Shown here piece after piece: positions 8,899 through 18,233 of a stretch of DNA of 64,000 nt (position 1 is its first letter; the number at the start of each line of letters is the position of its first letter). The notes beneath the pieces were generated by a model. The model did not search any database, had not been told where the DNA came from, and was given only the letters and a program-made list of their open reading frames with translations. This DNA is from JARRQJ01 sp963810615 (GTDB lineage Bacteria > Pseudomonadota > Gammaproteobacteria > DRLM01): contig CAWEOA010000008.1 of assembly GCA_963810615.1 (NCBI GenBank), positions 124,001-188,000 on the forward strand, in the 5' to 3' direction. The position numbers and the translations under genes are program-made.

Positions 8899-11349
8899 TC
8901 AATTTTTCTGGCACCAGAATTTATACATGCCAATAAAGGTATTTGGATAGAACTTCTCGTATTGATCCCATAACAGGAGATTCTTCATGTCGCGGTCTTC
9001 AGGAAAATGTTCGCGATACGAGTTGGGCGTTTTAAGACTGTCGAACACGAAGCCCAGAAAATCCAATTTCAAGTCATCGAGTGACTTACCGATCTGGGAT
9101 AAATTATAGCGGTGCTCGGTGGAATGAAACAGGAGGTCTCTGCACTCGCTGCTCGAATAAAAGTCATTCACGTTGCTTAGCCCGCAGATATCGGCGTCCA
9201 ATTTCCGCTGCAGTATGCGCCTTCTAAAATCCCGTATATTGTTGCTGCTCGGGGCTAATCCTTCATTCCGTATGACTTCCCGCGCGGCAACGATGGATTT
9301 TCTGGCCAGCTCGCTATAAAGGCCTATCGACATCAGGCCGCCTTCGACCAGCAGATCGTTCAATACCCGCCACCCGGCCAGCGGGTCTTTCATATGATGC
9401 AGGACTCCGACACTTTCTATGATGTGAAAGCGCTTGTTGAGTTTAGCCAATTGCAGAATGTCACCCTGCATGAATTTGACATTGGTCACGCCGTAGTTGC
9501 GTGCCATGCGCATCCCATAGGCAAGACTGCTCTTGCTGATGTCAATGGCGGTAATTTCTACATTGCCGTAGGAGGCCGTTTGAATGGGATGCTTCCCCGT
9601 CCCGCACCCCGCGATCAGCATCTGAATCGGGCCATCCAGAAAGGGTGGTGGGGTAAAATCCGGAAACAGCTGCTTAACGATCAGTTTTAAATTTCTTTTT
9701 TTATCCCTGGGGACGGATAACCATCTCGGGTAGGGGTTTTCCTCGTACTGGGATTGGACCAGTCGTGAGGTTTTATCCTCGATGCAGCCTATGGTGACGA
9801 TCTCCTGCTTTATCGCTTCTTCCTCCAGCGGATTGAGAATGGTCTGTTCGAGGAGAGGGCGCATGATCCTGGACCAGGATTCCTGCGGCATGCGGCTCAG
9901 GTCTTTCCTGCAGGCCAGAGAATATAAATTCTTATACATGGCGAAAACCAGCAGCCTGCGTTCCAGGTCCAGGTCTGGCGTTTGTGAGCCGGTAACGAGA
10001 TGTTCTATGGAATGGCGCAGATTATTTATGATCTTTTCTTCCAGAGTATCAAAAGAAAAAATATATTCATTGTTGTAAGCCTGGTGAGCCAGGGCGCTTA
10101 TTGCCTGGAGATCATCGCTCCCAAGCGTCTCGCCGGAAACGTATTTTGTCAGTAGGTCGCGGCGCAGTTTGATAAGATATTGTTCGAGAGTCGCATCGGT
10201 ATTGACCGTATTTTTAAGAAACAGCAAGAACAGCCTGTCGGCGGCGATATTTGCGCCGATCATCCGCCAATCACCATCATCGGAAGATGATTGAATATCG
10301 TATTTGAGCCGCAAAAGATGTGATGTTACTCGCGACAGGAATTTGTCGTCAAAGGCATTTATCGAGAAGCATTCCTGCAGCTCTTCGTCCAACCATGGCG
10401 CATATTCTGTCGGCAGGGTGTTCTTTATGACTTTGCCGAAGGTGGCGCGGGCCGCGGACGGGTCGGAATGAAGTTTTATCGCCTCGCGATAAAAGCCTAT
10501 ATAGTTACGTATTTGCTCTTCTGTTTGGCAGGCATTGCCGAAATTATTGAGGGCGGTAATATTTTGCGGGTTCGATTCCAGGGCCCGTTGATAGTGGGAA
10601 AGTGCCTCATCAAGCAATCGGTAGTGAAAGAATACATTGCCAAGCACGACATGTGCCTGATCGTGATGGGGTTGAATGGCGAGAACGCGACGGCAGCAAT
10701 CGCCGGCCTCATCGATATTGCCAAGTTTTCCATTGACCGTGCTGAGGTGGAGCCATGATTGGATATCCCCCGGATAAGTCCGGCATAGCTGCGTAAATAA
10801 TGACTTGGCCTCTTCGAGGCGGTTATTTTGTGCCAGAAGTCTGCCTTGTTGCTTTATGACAGCGAGTTGTTCTTCGCTGGGGACAAGGTCGACGGCACGT
10901 TTATAGTTATTAACCGCCTTGTCGTACGCCCCCTGCTGCATGCGCAGATTGCCGAAATTATAAAAGGCTATAAATAAGTTTGGGTCTATTTGTATGGCTT
11001 TTTGGTAACTGGCTGCGGCTGCATCGTATTGGCCCATTACGCATAAGATATTGCCCAAGTTACAGTGCGCTACGGCGTGTGCAGGATTAATGTGCAGGGC
11101 TTTTTGATATTGTAATGCGGCTTCTGCCTGCTGGCCTTGACTGAATAAAACATTGCCTATGCCCACAATCGCGTCGAAATGATCGGGCTGCAATTCCAGC
11201 GCGCGGAGACAGCAATTAAGGGTTTCATCAATATTGCCGGATGACCAGTGGGTGTGGCTGAGCGCATACCAGGCATCGGCATCTTGCGGATTGAGGGCGT
11301 AAATCTGGGCTGACAAAGTTGATTCATCTTTGAGTAACGAATTATTCAT
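8899..11349 (-). CDS. TPR-repeat protein with C-terminal SAM-dependent methyltransferase domain
   Basis: 816 residues, no signal peptide. Residues about 20-290 contain at least six TPR units, for instance DAIVGIGNVLFSQGQQAEAA and AVAHCNLGNILCVMGQYDAA. A middle helical region (about 290-530) is not recognised. Near residue 575 the class I methyltransferase motif MLIAGCGTGKHPIQTA appears, followed by ITAIDISKSSLAYG and ESVGVLHHMKDPL. TPR-methyltransferases of this type modify proteins or sugars; the substrate is unknown. The gene stands alone between the LemA operon and a long intergenic region. Confidence 0.85.
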   Translation of the reverse strand: MNNSLLKDESTLSAQIYALNPQDADAWYALSHTHWSSGNIDETLNCCLRALELQPDHFDAIVGIGNVLFSQGQQAEAALQYQKALHINPAHAVAHCNLGNILCVMGQYDAAAASYQKAIQIDPNLFIAFYNFGNLRMQQGAYDKAVNNYKRAVDLVPSEEQLAVIKQQGRLLAQNNRLEEAKSLFTQLCRTYPGDIQSWLHLSTVNGKLGNIDEAGDCCRRVLAIQPHHDQAHVVLGNVFFHYRLLDEALSHYQRALESNPQNITALNNFGNACQTEEQIRNYIGFYREAIKLHSDPSAARATFGKVIKNTLPTEYAPWLDEELQECFSINAFDDKFLSRVTSHLLRLKYDIQSSSDDGDWRMIGANIAADRLFLLFLKNTVNTDATLEQYLIKLRRDLLTKYVSGETLGSDDLQAISALAHQAYNNEYIFSFDTLEEKIINNLRHSIEHLVTGSQTPDLDLERRLLVFAMYKNLYSLACRKDLSRMPQESWSRIMRPLLEQTILNPLEEEAIKQEIVTIGCIEDKTSRLVQSQYEENPYPRWLSVPRDKKRNLKLIVKQLFPDFTPPPFLDGPIQMLIAGCGTGKHPIQTASYGNVEITAIDISKSSLAYGMRMARNYGVTNVKFMQGDILQLAKLNKRFHIIESVGVLHHMKDPLAGWRVLNDLLVEGGLMSIGLYSELARKSIVAAREVIRNEGLAPSSNNIRDFRRRILQRKLDADICGLSNVNDFYSSSECRDLLFHSTEHRYNLSQIGKSLDDLKLDFLGFVFDSLKTPNSYREHFPEDRDMKNLLLWDQYEKFYPNTFIGMYKFWCQKN

Positions 11350-12015
11350 ACATAAGTGTCCGCAGTTTTGAGTCGCTATGTTCTGGGCTGCAAGATATTT
11401 TCGGGTTAAGCCAGCCAGAGTGTGTTTGCATAGAAAAATATGCCAGGAACCTTAAACATGAATTAATTTAGGGTTATCCAATTAATTCGTAAGCTTTCAT
11501 AAAGCTAATCCCAATAAAAAATTGTGTTGGCGCTAAGCCTCTATATCTGCGGCGGAGATTGTCGGATGCGTCGATGCGCGGTTGCTGAGCATGCGGCTTA
11601 GTTGAATATGCTGCCTGAAGGGTAAAGCGCGCAGGGTATTTATTTAAAAACGATATGCAGCATTGCGGCGGTGTGCTTAGAGCAACACTTGGATACTGAG
11701 TCCATGCTTATCCGCGAAGCATATGAAAACAGCTGAGCAGATGCTTGGGCGCCGAATAATACTGAGCGAAGCTAGGTCCGACTTATGCGTTGGGGCCGGC
11801 GGCGGTATTGACCGGCATAGTGCTCAGCACGGTAAGAGATCAATTTTCGGGCATCAGTTCGCAACCGTGCCACCCAACTTGGGCCGGTTTGGGCAGGAGA
11901 AATGCTTAAGAATCGTGGATAAATGCCGTTAATCTTGAGGCAAACAAGGATCTTCAGGCATCGTCGGCGTCCACGCTACGGTTGCGACTATTAGAAAGTA
12001 AGTATCGTCACGCCC
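11350..12015. other. Long intergenic region with small inverted repeats
   Basis: 666 bases between divergent genes with no convincing coding frame. GAATTAAT (11460-11467) and ATTAATTC (11481-11488) are perfect arms around 13 bases, and AGCTTT CAT AAAGCT follows at about 11492-11507. These AT-rich palindromes could be regulator sites for either neighbour. The part from 11520 on shows nothing recognisable; no riboswitch consensus (including the c-di-GMP type) was found before the diguanylate cyclase. Confidence 0.4.
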
Positions 12016-13326
12016 GTGGTCTCGAAATCAAAAAATCCGCTTTATCGGTTTGGGGTCCGGCAAAAGGTAATTCTAATCCTGGTGACGGTCCTGTTGAGCG
12101 CTCTGACCATCAGCGGTTGGCTGGCCTTGGAGCAGGAAAAAAGAGATGCAATGCAGGAGATCCACCAAAGGGGGGTGGATATTACCCGCTTTGTCTCGAA
12201 ATCTCTGGCATACAGCGTGGTGGGGTACGACTATCACACCATTCAGCTATTGTTGAACCAAATTACCATGTCCGATATCGTGGCCTATGCCAAGGTGGTT
12301 AGCGGCAAGGGTAATGTCATGGCCGAATCGGGTTCGCTCGATTCGGGCGATTCTGAAAAATTGTTGATGTTTAAGCAAGACATCACGATTAACGATGAAG
12401 TCGTCGGCGTTTTGACCGCCGCCATCAGCACGGCCGGTACCCTGCAGCGCTTGGAGACGCAAAAATTCCATTTGATGGCGCGCGAGGCGTCGATTATTTT
12501 TTTGATAGCCATGGCGGAATTCCTGGCCTTGTCGGTTCTGATCATTCGCCCGGTTCGCGTCATGTCGGAGGCGCTGCGCAATGGCATGACTGATGATGGT
12601 GAAAAAATAGCTGAGCTGCCCGTCATGTCCAACGATGAGTTTGGTGATTTGGCGCGACAATTCAATATCCTTAGTGGCCGTCTCAATGAAGCGAACAGCC
12701 GTTTGCGCTCGAAAATCGAGAGCGCGGATGAACAGTTGAGGGCGACCAATAGCGAATTATTGCAGAAATCCAAAGAACTGCAGGAAATGAATAAGGAGTT
12801 CGAGAGATTATCCATTACCGATGCGCTTACGGAGTTGTTAAATCGCCGTTATTTCGAGTCGATGATCGAAGCGAAAGTGTCCGCTTCAGGGCGCTATGGT
12901 ACCCCCTGCAGCCTGTTGCTGATCGATGTGGATCACTTCAAAAAAATAAACGATACCTATGGTCATTCGGCGGGCGACATGGTGTTAAAGGAAATTGCTC
13001 ATCGCTTGAAGGCCGGGGTACGTGCCTCCGATACTTTGTGTCGTGTGGGAGGAGAAGAATTTATAGCATTTTGCGACAACGCCGGTCGGAATGACGCGCT
13101 TGCAATAGCTGAAAAGCTGCGCAGGACGGTAACCGAAAGAAAATTCGATGTCGGCGGTGTGGCGCTTGACGTCTCCGTGAGCGTGGGCGTCGCCACCATT
13201 CCCGATGAATATGGTACGGTTACCGCCAAGGATTTTCACCGCTGCGCCGATATCGCTTTATATCAAAGCAAAGGTGCAGGCCGCAATTGTATTACCCACT
13301 ACGCTTCCTGTGCGCGAACAGGATAA
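12016..13326 (+). CDS. Membrane diguanylate cyclase (periplasmic sensor-HAMP-GGDEF)
   Basis: 436 residues starting at GTG. Membrane segments at about residues 15-36 and 158-178 enclose a periplasmic sensor region of about 120 residues. A HAMP domain and coiled coil (about 178-270) follow, then a GGDEF domain with the active-site motif GGEEF and an intact product-inhibition site RASD placed five residues before it. It should make c-di-GMP from two GTP and be feedback-inhibited. The next gene, 34 bases on, encodes a PhnD-like periplasmic binding protein, which may be the ligand-binding partner of the sensor region. Confidence 0.9.
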   Translation: MVSKSKNPLYRFGVRQKVILILVTVLLSALTISGWLALEQEKRDAMQEIHQRGVDITRFVSKSLAYSVVGYDYHTIQLLLNQITMSDIVAYAKVVSGKGNVMAESGSLDSGDSEKLLMFKQDITINDEVVGVLTAAISTAGTLQRLETQKFHLMAREASIIFLIAMAEFLALSVLIIRPVRVMSEALRNGMTDDGEKIAELPVMSNDEFGDLARQFNILSGRLNEANSRLRSKIESADEQLRATNSELLQKSKELQEMNKEFERLSITDALTELLNRRYFESMIEAKVSASGRYGTPCSLLLIDVDHFKKINDTYGHSAGDMVLKEIAHRLKAGVRASDTLCRVGGEEFIAFCDNAGRNDALAIAEKLRRTVTERKFDVGGVALDVSVSVGVATIPDEYGTVTAKDFHRCADIALYQSKGAGRNCITHYASCARTG

Positions 13327-13360
13327 TTGCTAAGGTGCTCTGCGGACTCTTCGCGGCAAT

Positions 13361-14206
13361 GTGGTCATGAATCTGCGGGCTGCGCTCATCGGCGTCCTGG
13401 CTATCATGGCGGCAATGCTGTGTACCGATGGCTATGTTTCGGCAAAAGGGCAGGAAATATATTTCGGCTCCGTTGCCATGGATATTCCGGCCATTATGCA
13501 CAAGCGCCTCCAGCCCTTGACCAGATACCTCAGTGCCGGTCTCGATCGACAGGTTACGCTAAAGCTGTCGCCCAATATGAAGTCGGCCATTAAGGATGTC
13601 AGCAGCGGCGCCGTCGATTTGGCCTATCTCACCCCGGTCGCGTATATAAAAGCGCATCTGGATGGGCGCGCGCGCCTCTTGGTGAAGACCGTGACGGAGG
13701 GTAAAGGCTCATTTCAGTTGATGATCGTGGTTAAAGATGACAGCCCGATCAAGTCCGTTACCGATTTGAAGGGAAGCATCTTCGCCTTCGGGGACAAGGC
13801 GGCGTTATTGCAGCGCGCGGTGGTAGTCAATGCCGGGATTAAGCTGGAGGACTTCAAGGCTTATAAATTTATCGGTCACTATGACAATATTGTGCGCGGC
13901 GTGATCAATGGTGATTTCGACGCCGGTATTCTCAAGGATACCATGGCCTATAAATGGCAAGGTAAAGGCATTCGCATTCTCTATGCCTCGCCGGCACTGC
14001 CGCCCTATAATATCTCCGTCAGCAATGATGTCGACGAACAGACATACAAAAAGCTTAAAGATCTTTTGCTGCGTCTAAGCAGCCAGGATCCGCGGCACTT
14101 GGAAATTATTCATGCGCTTGACGTAAAATACACCGGCTTCGCCGCCGTCGAAGACGGTGAATACGACATCGTCCGGAAATTGATTAAACCGTTCGAGGCG
14201 GAATAA
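13361..14206 (+). CDS. PhnD-like phosphate/phosphonate-type periplasmic binding protein
   Basis: 281 residues from GTG at 13361; ATG at 13367 is an equal alternative. An N-terminal signal peptide (about residues 1-27, hydrophobic AALIGVLAIMAAMLC) precedes a PhnD-type domain: IYFGSVAMDIPAIMHKRLQP, then GAVDLAYLTPVAY and SVTDLKGSIFAFGD. There is no phnC or phnE nearby, so it is probably not a transporter subunit. It is cotranscribed with the sensory diguanylate cyclase upstream, which argues for a signalling role: ligand binding in the periplasm changing cyclase activity. The ligand is unknown. Confidence 0.85.
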   Translation: MVMNLRAALIGVLAIMAAMLCTDGYVSAKGQEIYFGSVAMDIPAIMHKRLQPLTRYLSAGLDRQVTLKLSPNMKSAIKDVSSGAVDLAYLTPVAYIKAHLDGRARLLVKTVTEGKGSFQLMIVVKDDSPIKSVTDLKGSIFAFGDKAALLQRAVVVNAGIKLEDFKAYKFIGHYDNIVRGVINGDFDAGILKDTMAYKWQGKGIRILYASPALPPYNISVSNDVDEQTYKKLKDLLLRLSSQDPRHLEIIHALDVKYTGFAAVEDGEYDIVRKLIKPFEAE

Positions 14207-14798
14207 GCGTTTTCTCAAAGGCTGACATCCAAACAGCCCGCGTAACTCGAATCAACAGCCGTCTCCCCTGCTACCTTCGACGGCGATGCCGAATAGGGCA
14301 ATAAATTTATCCATGTGATGTCTAGTTCTTCTCGGTATCACAGAGCGTGTCGCCTCCCGGGGCGGTTTCCCGAGTTGCAATGGCCGATTTTATGGTGTCG
14401 GAAGTGGTGATCGTCGACGTCAGCTGGCCTGGTACGGGACCCAGTCCTTGAAACTTTCCGCGGTCCCATTGGTCGTACGCTCTGGAAGGGAAACCCGACC
14501 TTGATCGAGGCTGAATGAATTTGTTCAGGGAAGGGAATGGTCCTAAGTGCCCACGGGGGCCTGACCCCGGCGGACGGTCGACGTTCCCCCGGGTAATGCC
14601 CATAGGAATAACAAAATAACCCGGGGCAGTAAGCGTGAAACCGAAGATGAATCACTGACGCAGGATGGTTGGGAATGGGTTGGCTCGCCGTTCAGGATGA
14701 CGGGTATTGCCATTGGCGATACGCCCCCGGCACGGATACGCGGCTTGAAAATCCAAACGAGATTTTGTAATTCAGATTATCTTTTCACGGGGTAGACG
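14207..14798. other. Long intergenic region, no confident gene
   Basis: 592 bases between the PhnD-like gene and moxR. A minus-strand frame of 93 codons (14322-14603) ends with a plausible stretch (residues SAIATRETAPGGDTLCDTEKN shortened here to its key part TRETAPGG), but its N-terminal half is arginine- and proline-rich and looks like noise. I do not call it. The last 40 bases hold the leader of the moxR operon, with a GGGG purine run 8 bases before the ATG. Confidence 0.35.
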
Positions 14799-15797
14799 AT
14801 GAGCACAACAACAACACTGGAAGCACAGATCGGGCCCTCCCCGACGCAAGAGGCCTTTCAGCGCTTAAAGCAACAGATTTCACAACGCATCCTGGGCCAG
14901 GAAACCCTGATCGACCGCTTGCTGATCGCCTTGTTGGCGGACGGCCACCTCCTGGTGGAGGGTGCGCCGGGCCTGGCCAAGACCCGGGCGATCAAGGTGC
15001 TGAGCGACAGTATCGAGGCCAATTTCCATCGCGTCCAATTCACGCCCGACCTGTTGCCCGCGGATCTCACCGGCACGGATATCTTTCGCCCCCAGGACGG
15101 CTCCTTTCAATTTCAGCGCGGTCCCCTGTTTCACAATTTGATACTGGCCGACGAGATCAATCGCGCGCCGGCCAAGGTGCAGTCGGCCTTGCTGGAGGCC
15201 ATGGCGGAGCGGCAGATCACCGTCGGCGCCACCACCTATCCTTTGCCCAAGCTGTTTCTGGTGATGGCGACGCAGAATCCCATCGAACAGGAGGGCACTT
15301 ATCCTCTGCCCGAGGCGCAGCTCGATCGTTTCCTGCTGCATGTGAAGATCGATTACCCTCAGGCGGAGACGGAACGGCAGATCCTGCAGCTGGCGCGCCG
15401 CGAGGCGGAGTCTGTCCCGCCGGCGGCCGCGACCAAGCTTACACAGGCGACATTGTATGCGGCGCGTGATGAAGCGCTGGCCGTCTACATGTCCGATAAC
15501 CTGGAGCGCTACCTCATCGAGATCGTGCTCGCCACTCGCGACCCGTCGCGCTACAGTGCCAGGCTTGGCGGCTGGGTGCAGTGGGGCGCCAGCCCTCGCG
15601 CCACCATCGCCCTCGATCGCTGCGCCCGCGTCCACGCCTGGCTCGCCGGCCGCAATTATGTGGGGCCCGAGGACATCCAGGCCATGGCCTACGATGTGCT
15701 GCGCCACCGCGTGATGCTCAGCTATGAAGCGGAGGCCGAGGGCCATACGCCGGATCACGTCATCGAGACCCTGCTGACCCTCATACCGGTGCCATGA
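14799..15797 (+). CDS. MoxR family AAA+ ATPase
   Basis: 332 residues, full family length. MoxR ATPases act as chaperones that help fold or assemble complexes together with VWA-domain partners. Visible motifs are Walker A with the MoxR variant EGAPGLAKT (about residue 50), Walker B LILADEINRAPAKVQSALLE, sensor 1 ATQNPIEQEGTYPLPEAQLDRF and the C-terminal lid domain. It is the first gene of a six-gene operon with DUF58, DUF4381, BatA, BatB/C and BatD proteins, the standard arrangement, and its stop overlaps the next start (ATGA). Confidence 0.95.
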   Translation: MSTTTTLEAQIGPSPTQEAFQRLKQQISQRILGQETLIDRLLIALLADGHLLVEGAPGLAKTRAIKVLSDSIEANFHRVQFTPDLLPADLTGTDIFRPQDGSFQFQRGPLFHNLILADEINRAPAKVQSALLEAMAERQITVGATTYPLPKLFLVMATQNPIEQEGTYPLPEAQLDRFLLHVKIDYPQAETERQILQLARREAESVPPAAATKLTQATLYAARDEALAVYMSDNLERYLIEIVLATRDPSRYSARLGGWVQWGASPRATIALDRCARVHAWLAGRNYVGPEDIQAMAYDVLRHRVMLSYEAEAEGHTPDHVIETLLTLIPVP

Positions 15798-16789
15798 TCG
15801 ATGCCTTCCGCCGCCGCAAGACGGTAGTTTCTCCCGCCCCACGGACCGCTATGCCGGCCGCCGACAGCGGCGACGGTGTAGTACGGGTCAGCGTGGCGTC
15901 CTTACTCGCCCTCCATCACGGCAGCGCCTCCCTGGCGATGCAGCCGCGCCGGGTTCGGGCGCTCACCAGCGGCAGTTATATGTCGCCGTTCAAAGGGCGC
16001 GGCATGGAGTTCGACGAAGTGCGCCCCTACATGCAGGGCGACGACGTACGCAGCATCGATTGGCGCGTCACCGCGCGCAGCGGCAAGCCCCATACCAAGC
16101 TGTTTCGCGAGGAACGGGAACGGGCGGTGCTGCTGTGGATCGATCTGAGCGCCGCCATGTTCTTTGCGACCCGCGGCGCCTTCAAGGCGGTGCGTGCCGC
16201 CCAGTCCGCCGCATTGCTGGGGTGGAGTACGTTGCATAACGGCGATCGTCTCGGCGCATTGATCTTCGACGAGCAGCATCACGATGAATTGCGTCCCAAG
16301 CGCGGCCAGCCGCCGTTCATGCATGTGCTGCGCCGCCTGGCGGCACACCCGGCTTGGCAGCGTGCTGAGCGACGCAGCGATGAGCGAGCGGCCACCGCAG
16401 CGCTGCAGCAGTCGCTGCTGCGCCTGCGTCGGGTGGCGCAACCGGGCAGCCTCATCATCCTGCTCAGCGATTTCGCCGCCTTCGACACGCCGGCCGCAGC
16501 CCAGCTGGCGCAACTCACTCGTCACAATGACGTGGTGCTCATCAGCATCCATGACCCGCTGGAGGCGGATCTGCCGCCGGCGGGTCGCTATCGGGTCAGT
16601 GACGGCCGCCGCATCCTCAGCGTGGAGAGCGGTGATCCGCAGCGGCGCGAACGCTATCGCCGTCACTTCGCCGCGCGTCAGGCCCAACTGCAAGACTTCT
16701 GTCGCGCCCACGGCGTCACGCTGCTGTCTCTCTCCACCGCCGACGAACCCTTGGCGGTGCTGCAACGCGGCTTGGGAGTACGGCGGTGA
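15794..16789 (+). CDS. DUF58 domain protein
   Basis: 331 residues with the DUF58 hallmark segment RGMEFDEVRPYMQGDDVRSI (about residues 74-93) and DWRVTARSGKPHTKLFREER. The domain has a degenerate von Willebrand A fold; LWIDLSAAMFF at about residue 115 corresponds to the metal site but is not a canonical DxSxS. No membrane segment, unlike many DUF58 proteins. It overlaps both neighbours by ATGA and is the expected second gene of MoxR-Bat operons. The molecular role of the family is not established. Confidence 0.92.
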   Translation: MIDAFRRRKTVVSPAPRTAMPAADSGDGVVRVSVASLLALHHGSASLAMQPRRVRALTSGSYMSPFKGRGMEFDEVRPYMQGDDVRSIDWRVTARSGKPHTKLFREERERAVLLWIDLSAAMFFATRGAFKAVRAAQSAALLGWSTLHNGDRLGALIFDEQHHDELRPKRGQPPFMHVLRRLAAHPAWQRAERRSDERAATAALQQSLLRLRRVAQPGSLIILLSDFAAFDTPAAAQLAQLTRHNDVVLISIHDPLEADLPPAGRYRVSDGRRILSVESGDPQRRERYRRHFAARQAQLQDFCRAHGVTLLSLSTADEPLAVLQRGLGVRR

Positions 16790-17253
16790 AACCGGACCTG
16801 AGTCAATTACGCGATATTCATCTGCCGGCGGCGGTGTCGTGGTGGCCGCCGGCGCCGGGGTGGTGGGGCGTGCTGGCGCTGGTGCTGATCGCCGCCGGCC
16901 TGGTCTTCGTGCTCTACGCGCGCCGCCGCCGTAATCGCTGGCGGGCTAAGGCGCTGGCGGAGTTGGCACGGTTGCACGACACGGAACCGGAGCGCTTGTT
17001 GCGCGATCTGTCGGTGTTGTTGCGCCGGGTCGCGATCAGCCGTTTTCCGCGCCACGACGTGGCGGCGCTCACCGGCGAGGCCTGGCTGGCCTTTCTCGAT
17101 CGTACGCTTGGTGACGCCAAGGGGTTTCAATCGGGTGCAGGCCGGGTGCTGCTCAGCGGTCCTTATGCAGGCAACGCGGAGGTCGATACGGCGTCCTTGC
17201 TCGCCTTGTGCGAGCGCTGGATCAAACGGCTTCCCGCCAGGGGTACGGCATGA
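16786..17253 (+). CDS. DUF4381 membrane protein
   Basis: 155 residues. A single membrane segment (about residues 25-45, WWGVLALVLIAAGLVFVLYA) is followed by an arginine-rich cytoplasmic helix and a soluble domain with SVLLRRVAISRFPRHDVAAL and TGEAWLAFLDRT, typical of DUF4381. This small protein is regularly encoded between DUF58 and BatA in MoxR operons. Start and stop overlap the neighbouring genes by four bases each. Function unknown beyond the operon context. Confidence 0.88.
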   Translation: MKPDLSQLRDIHLPAAVSWWPPAPGWWGVLALVLIAAGLVFVLYARRRRNRWRAKALAELARLHDTEPERLLRDLSVLLRRVAISRFPRHDVAALTGEAWLAFLDRTLGDAKGFQSGAGRVLLSGPYAGNAEVDTASLLALCERWIKRLPARGTA

Positions 17254-18233
17254 TTCACTTCGAATGGCCGTGGATGTTTGTCCTGTCCCTGTTGCCGCTG
17301 CTGCCGCGTTATCTGCTGCGCCCCGCGCCCGCCGTGGAAGAGGCGGCGCTGCGCGTCCCGGCCGTCAGCCCTTTCGCTCTGGGCGGCGACAGTCGTCTCG
17401 GCATAATAAAGGGACGCCGCTGGTTGTTATGGCCGGCGCTGGCGGCGTGGCTGTTGCTGGTCAGTGCGGCGGCGCGACCGGTGTGGCTGGGCCCGCCCAT
17501 CGATCTGCCGGTGAGCGGCCGCGATCTGTTGTTGGCCGTGGACCTGTCCGGGAGCATGGGCACCCAGGATTTCACTCTCCACGGCCAACAGGTGGACCGG
17601 CTCACCGCGGTCAAGGCTATCGCCGGCGATTTCATCCGGCGGCGTGTCGGCGACCGCCTCGGTCTCATCCTCTTCGGACTGCACGCCTATGTGCAATCGC
17701 CGCTCACCTTCGATCGCAAGACCGTGAACACCCTGTTGCAGGAAGCGGTCATCGGGCTCGCGGGAAAGCAGACGGCGATCGGCGACGCCATCGGCCTGGC
17801 GGTCAAGGAATTGCAGCGCCATCCCACGGGCAACAAGGTTCTGATCCTGCTTACCGACGGCGCCAATGACGCCGGTGAAGTCGATCCCATCGCCGCGGCG
17901 AAGCTGGCGGCCAAGGAAGGACTCACTATTTATACCATCGGTATCGGTGCCGACTCGGTGATGGTGCCCTCGCTGTTCGGCATGCAGCAGGTCAATCCTT
18001 CCCAGGACTTGGACGAGGGGGCCTTGCGCGCCATCGCCAAGGCCACGGGCGGGCGTTATTTCCGCGCCCGTGATACCCAGGAGTTGAACAAGATCTACGA
18101 GGTCATCGATGAATTGCAGCCGGTGGATCAGGAGAAGCAGACCTTCCGCCCGCAGCGCAGCCTGTTCTATTGGCCGCTTGCTTTAGCCCTGATGTTGGCG
18201 ATGCCGCTGTTATGGTTACAGGGGAGACGCTGA
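17250..18233 (+). CDS. VWA domain membrane protein BatA
   Basis: 327 residues from the ATG at 17250, which overlaps the DUF4381 stop (ATGA); an upstream ATG at 17208 in the same frame would overlap the previous gene by 46 bases and is not preferred. Membrane segments at about residues 7-20 and 60-80 precede a von Willebrand A domain with a complete metal site DLSGSMG and a matching downstream LLTDGANDAGEVD. A last membrane segment closes the protein (about 305-322). BatA is a known partner of MoxR; the Bat proteins are linked to envelope stress or oxygen tolerance in Bacteroides. Confidence 0.92.
   Translation: MIHFEWPWMFVLSLLPLLPRYLLRPAPAVEEAALRVPAVSPFALGGDSRLGIIKGRRWLLWPALAAWLLLVSAAARPVWLGPPIDLPVSGRDLLLAVDLSGSMGTQDFTLHGQQVDRLTAVKAIAGDFIRRRVGDRLGLILFGLHAYVQSPLTFDRKTVNTLLQEAVIGLAGKQTAIGDAIGLAVKELQRHPTGNKVLILLTDGANDAGEVDPIAAAKLAAKEGLTIYTIGIGADSVMVPSLFGMQQVNPSQDLDEGALRAIAKATGGRYFRARDTQELNKIYEVIDELQPVDQEKQTFRPQRSLFYWPLALALMLAMPLLWLQGRR

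Noticed and set aside
8204..8950. A 248-codon plus-strand frame opposite lemA
   Set aside because: Antisense shadow of lemA, which has clear family motifs.
11723..11932. A 69-codon frame in the long region before the diguanylate cyclase
   Set aside because: No ribosome-binding site, composition like the surrounding non-coding DNA, and no resemblance to a known protein.
14880..15842. A 320-codon minus-strand frame opposite moxR
   Set aside because: Antisense shadow; MoxR motifs are unambiguous on the plus strand.
17208..17250. Longer start for BatA
   Set aside because: It would overlap the DUF4381 gene by 46 bases, while the ATG at 17250 gives the usual ATGA overlap and the conserved N-terminus.
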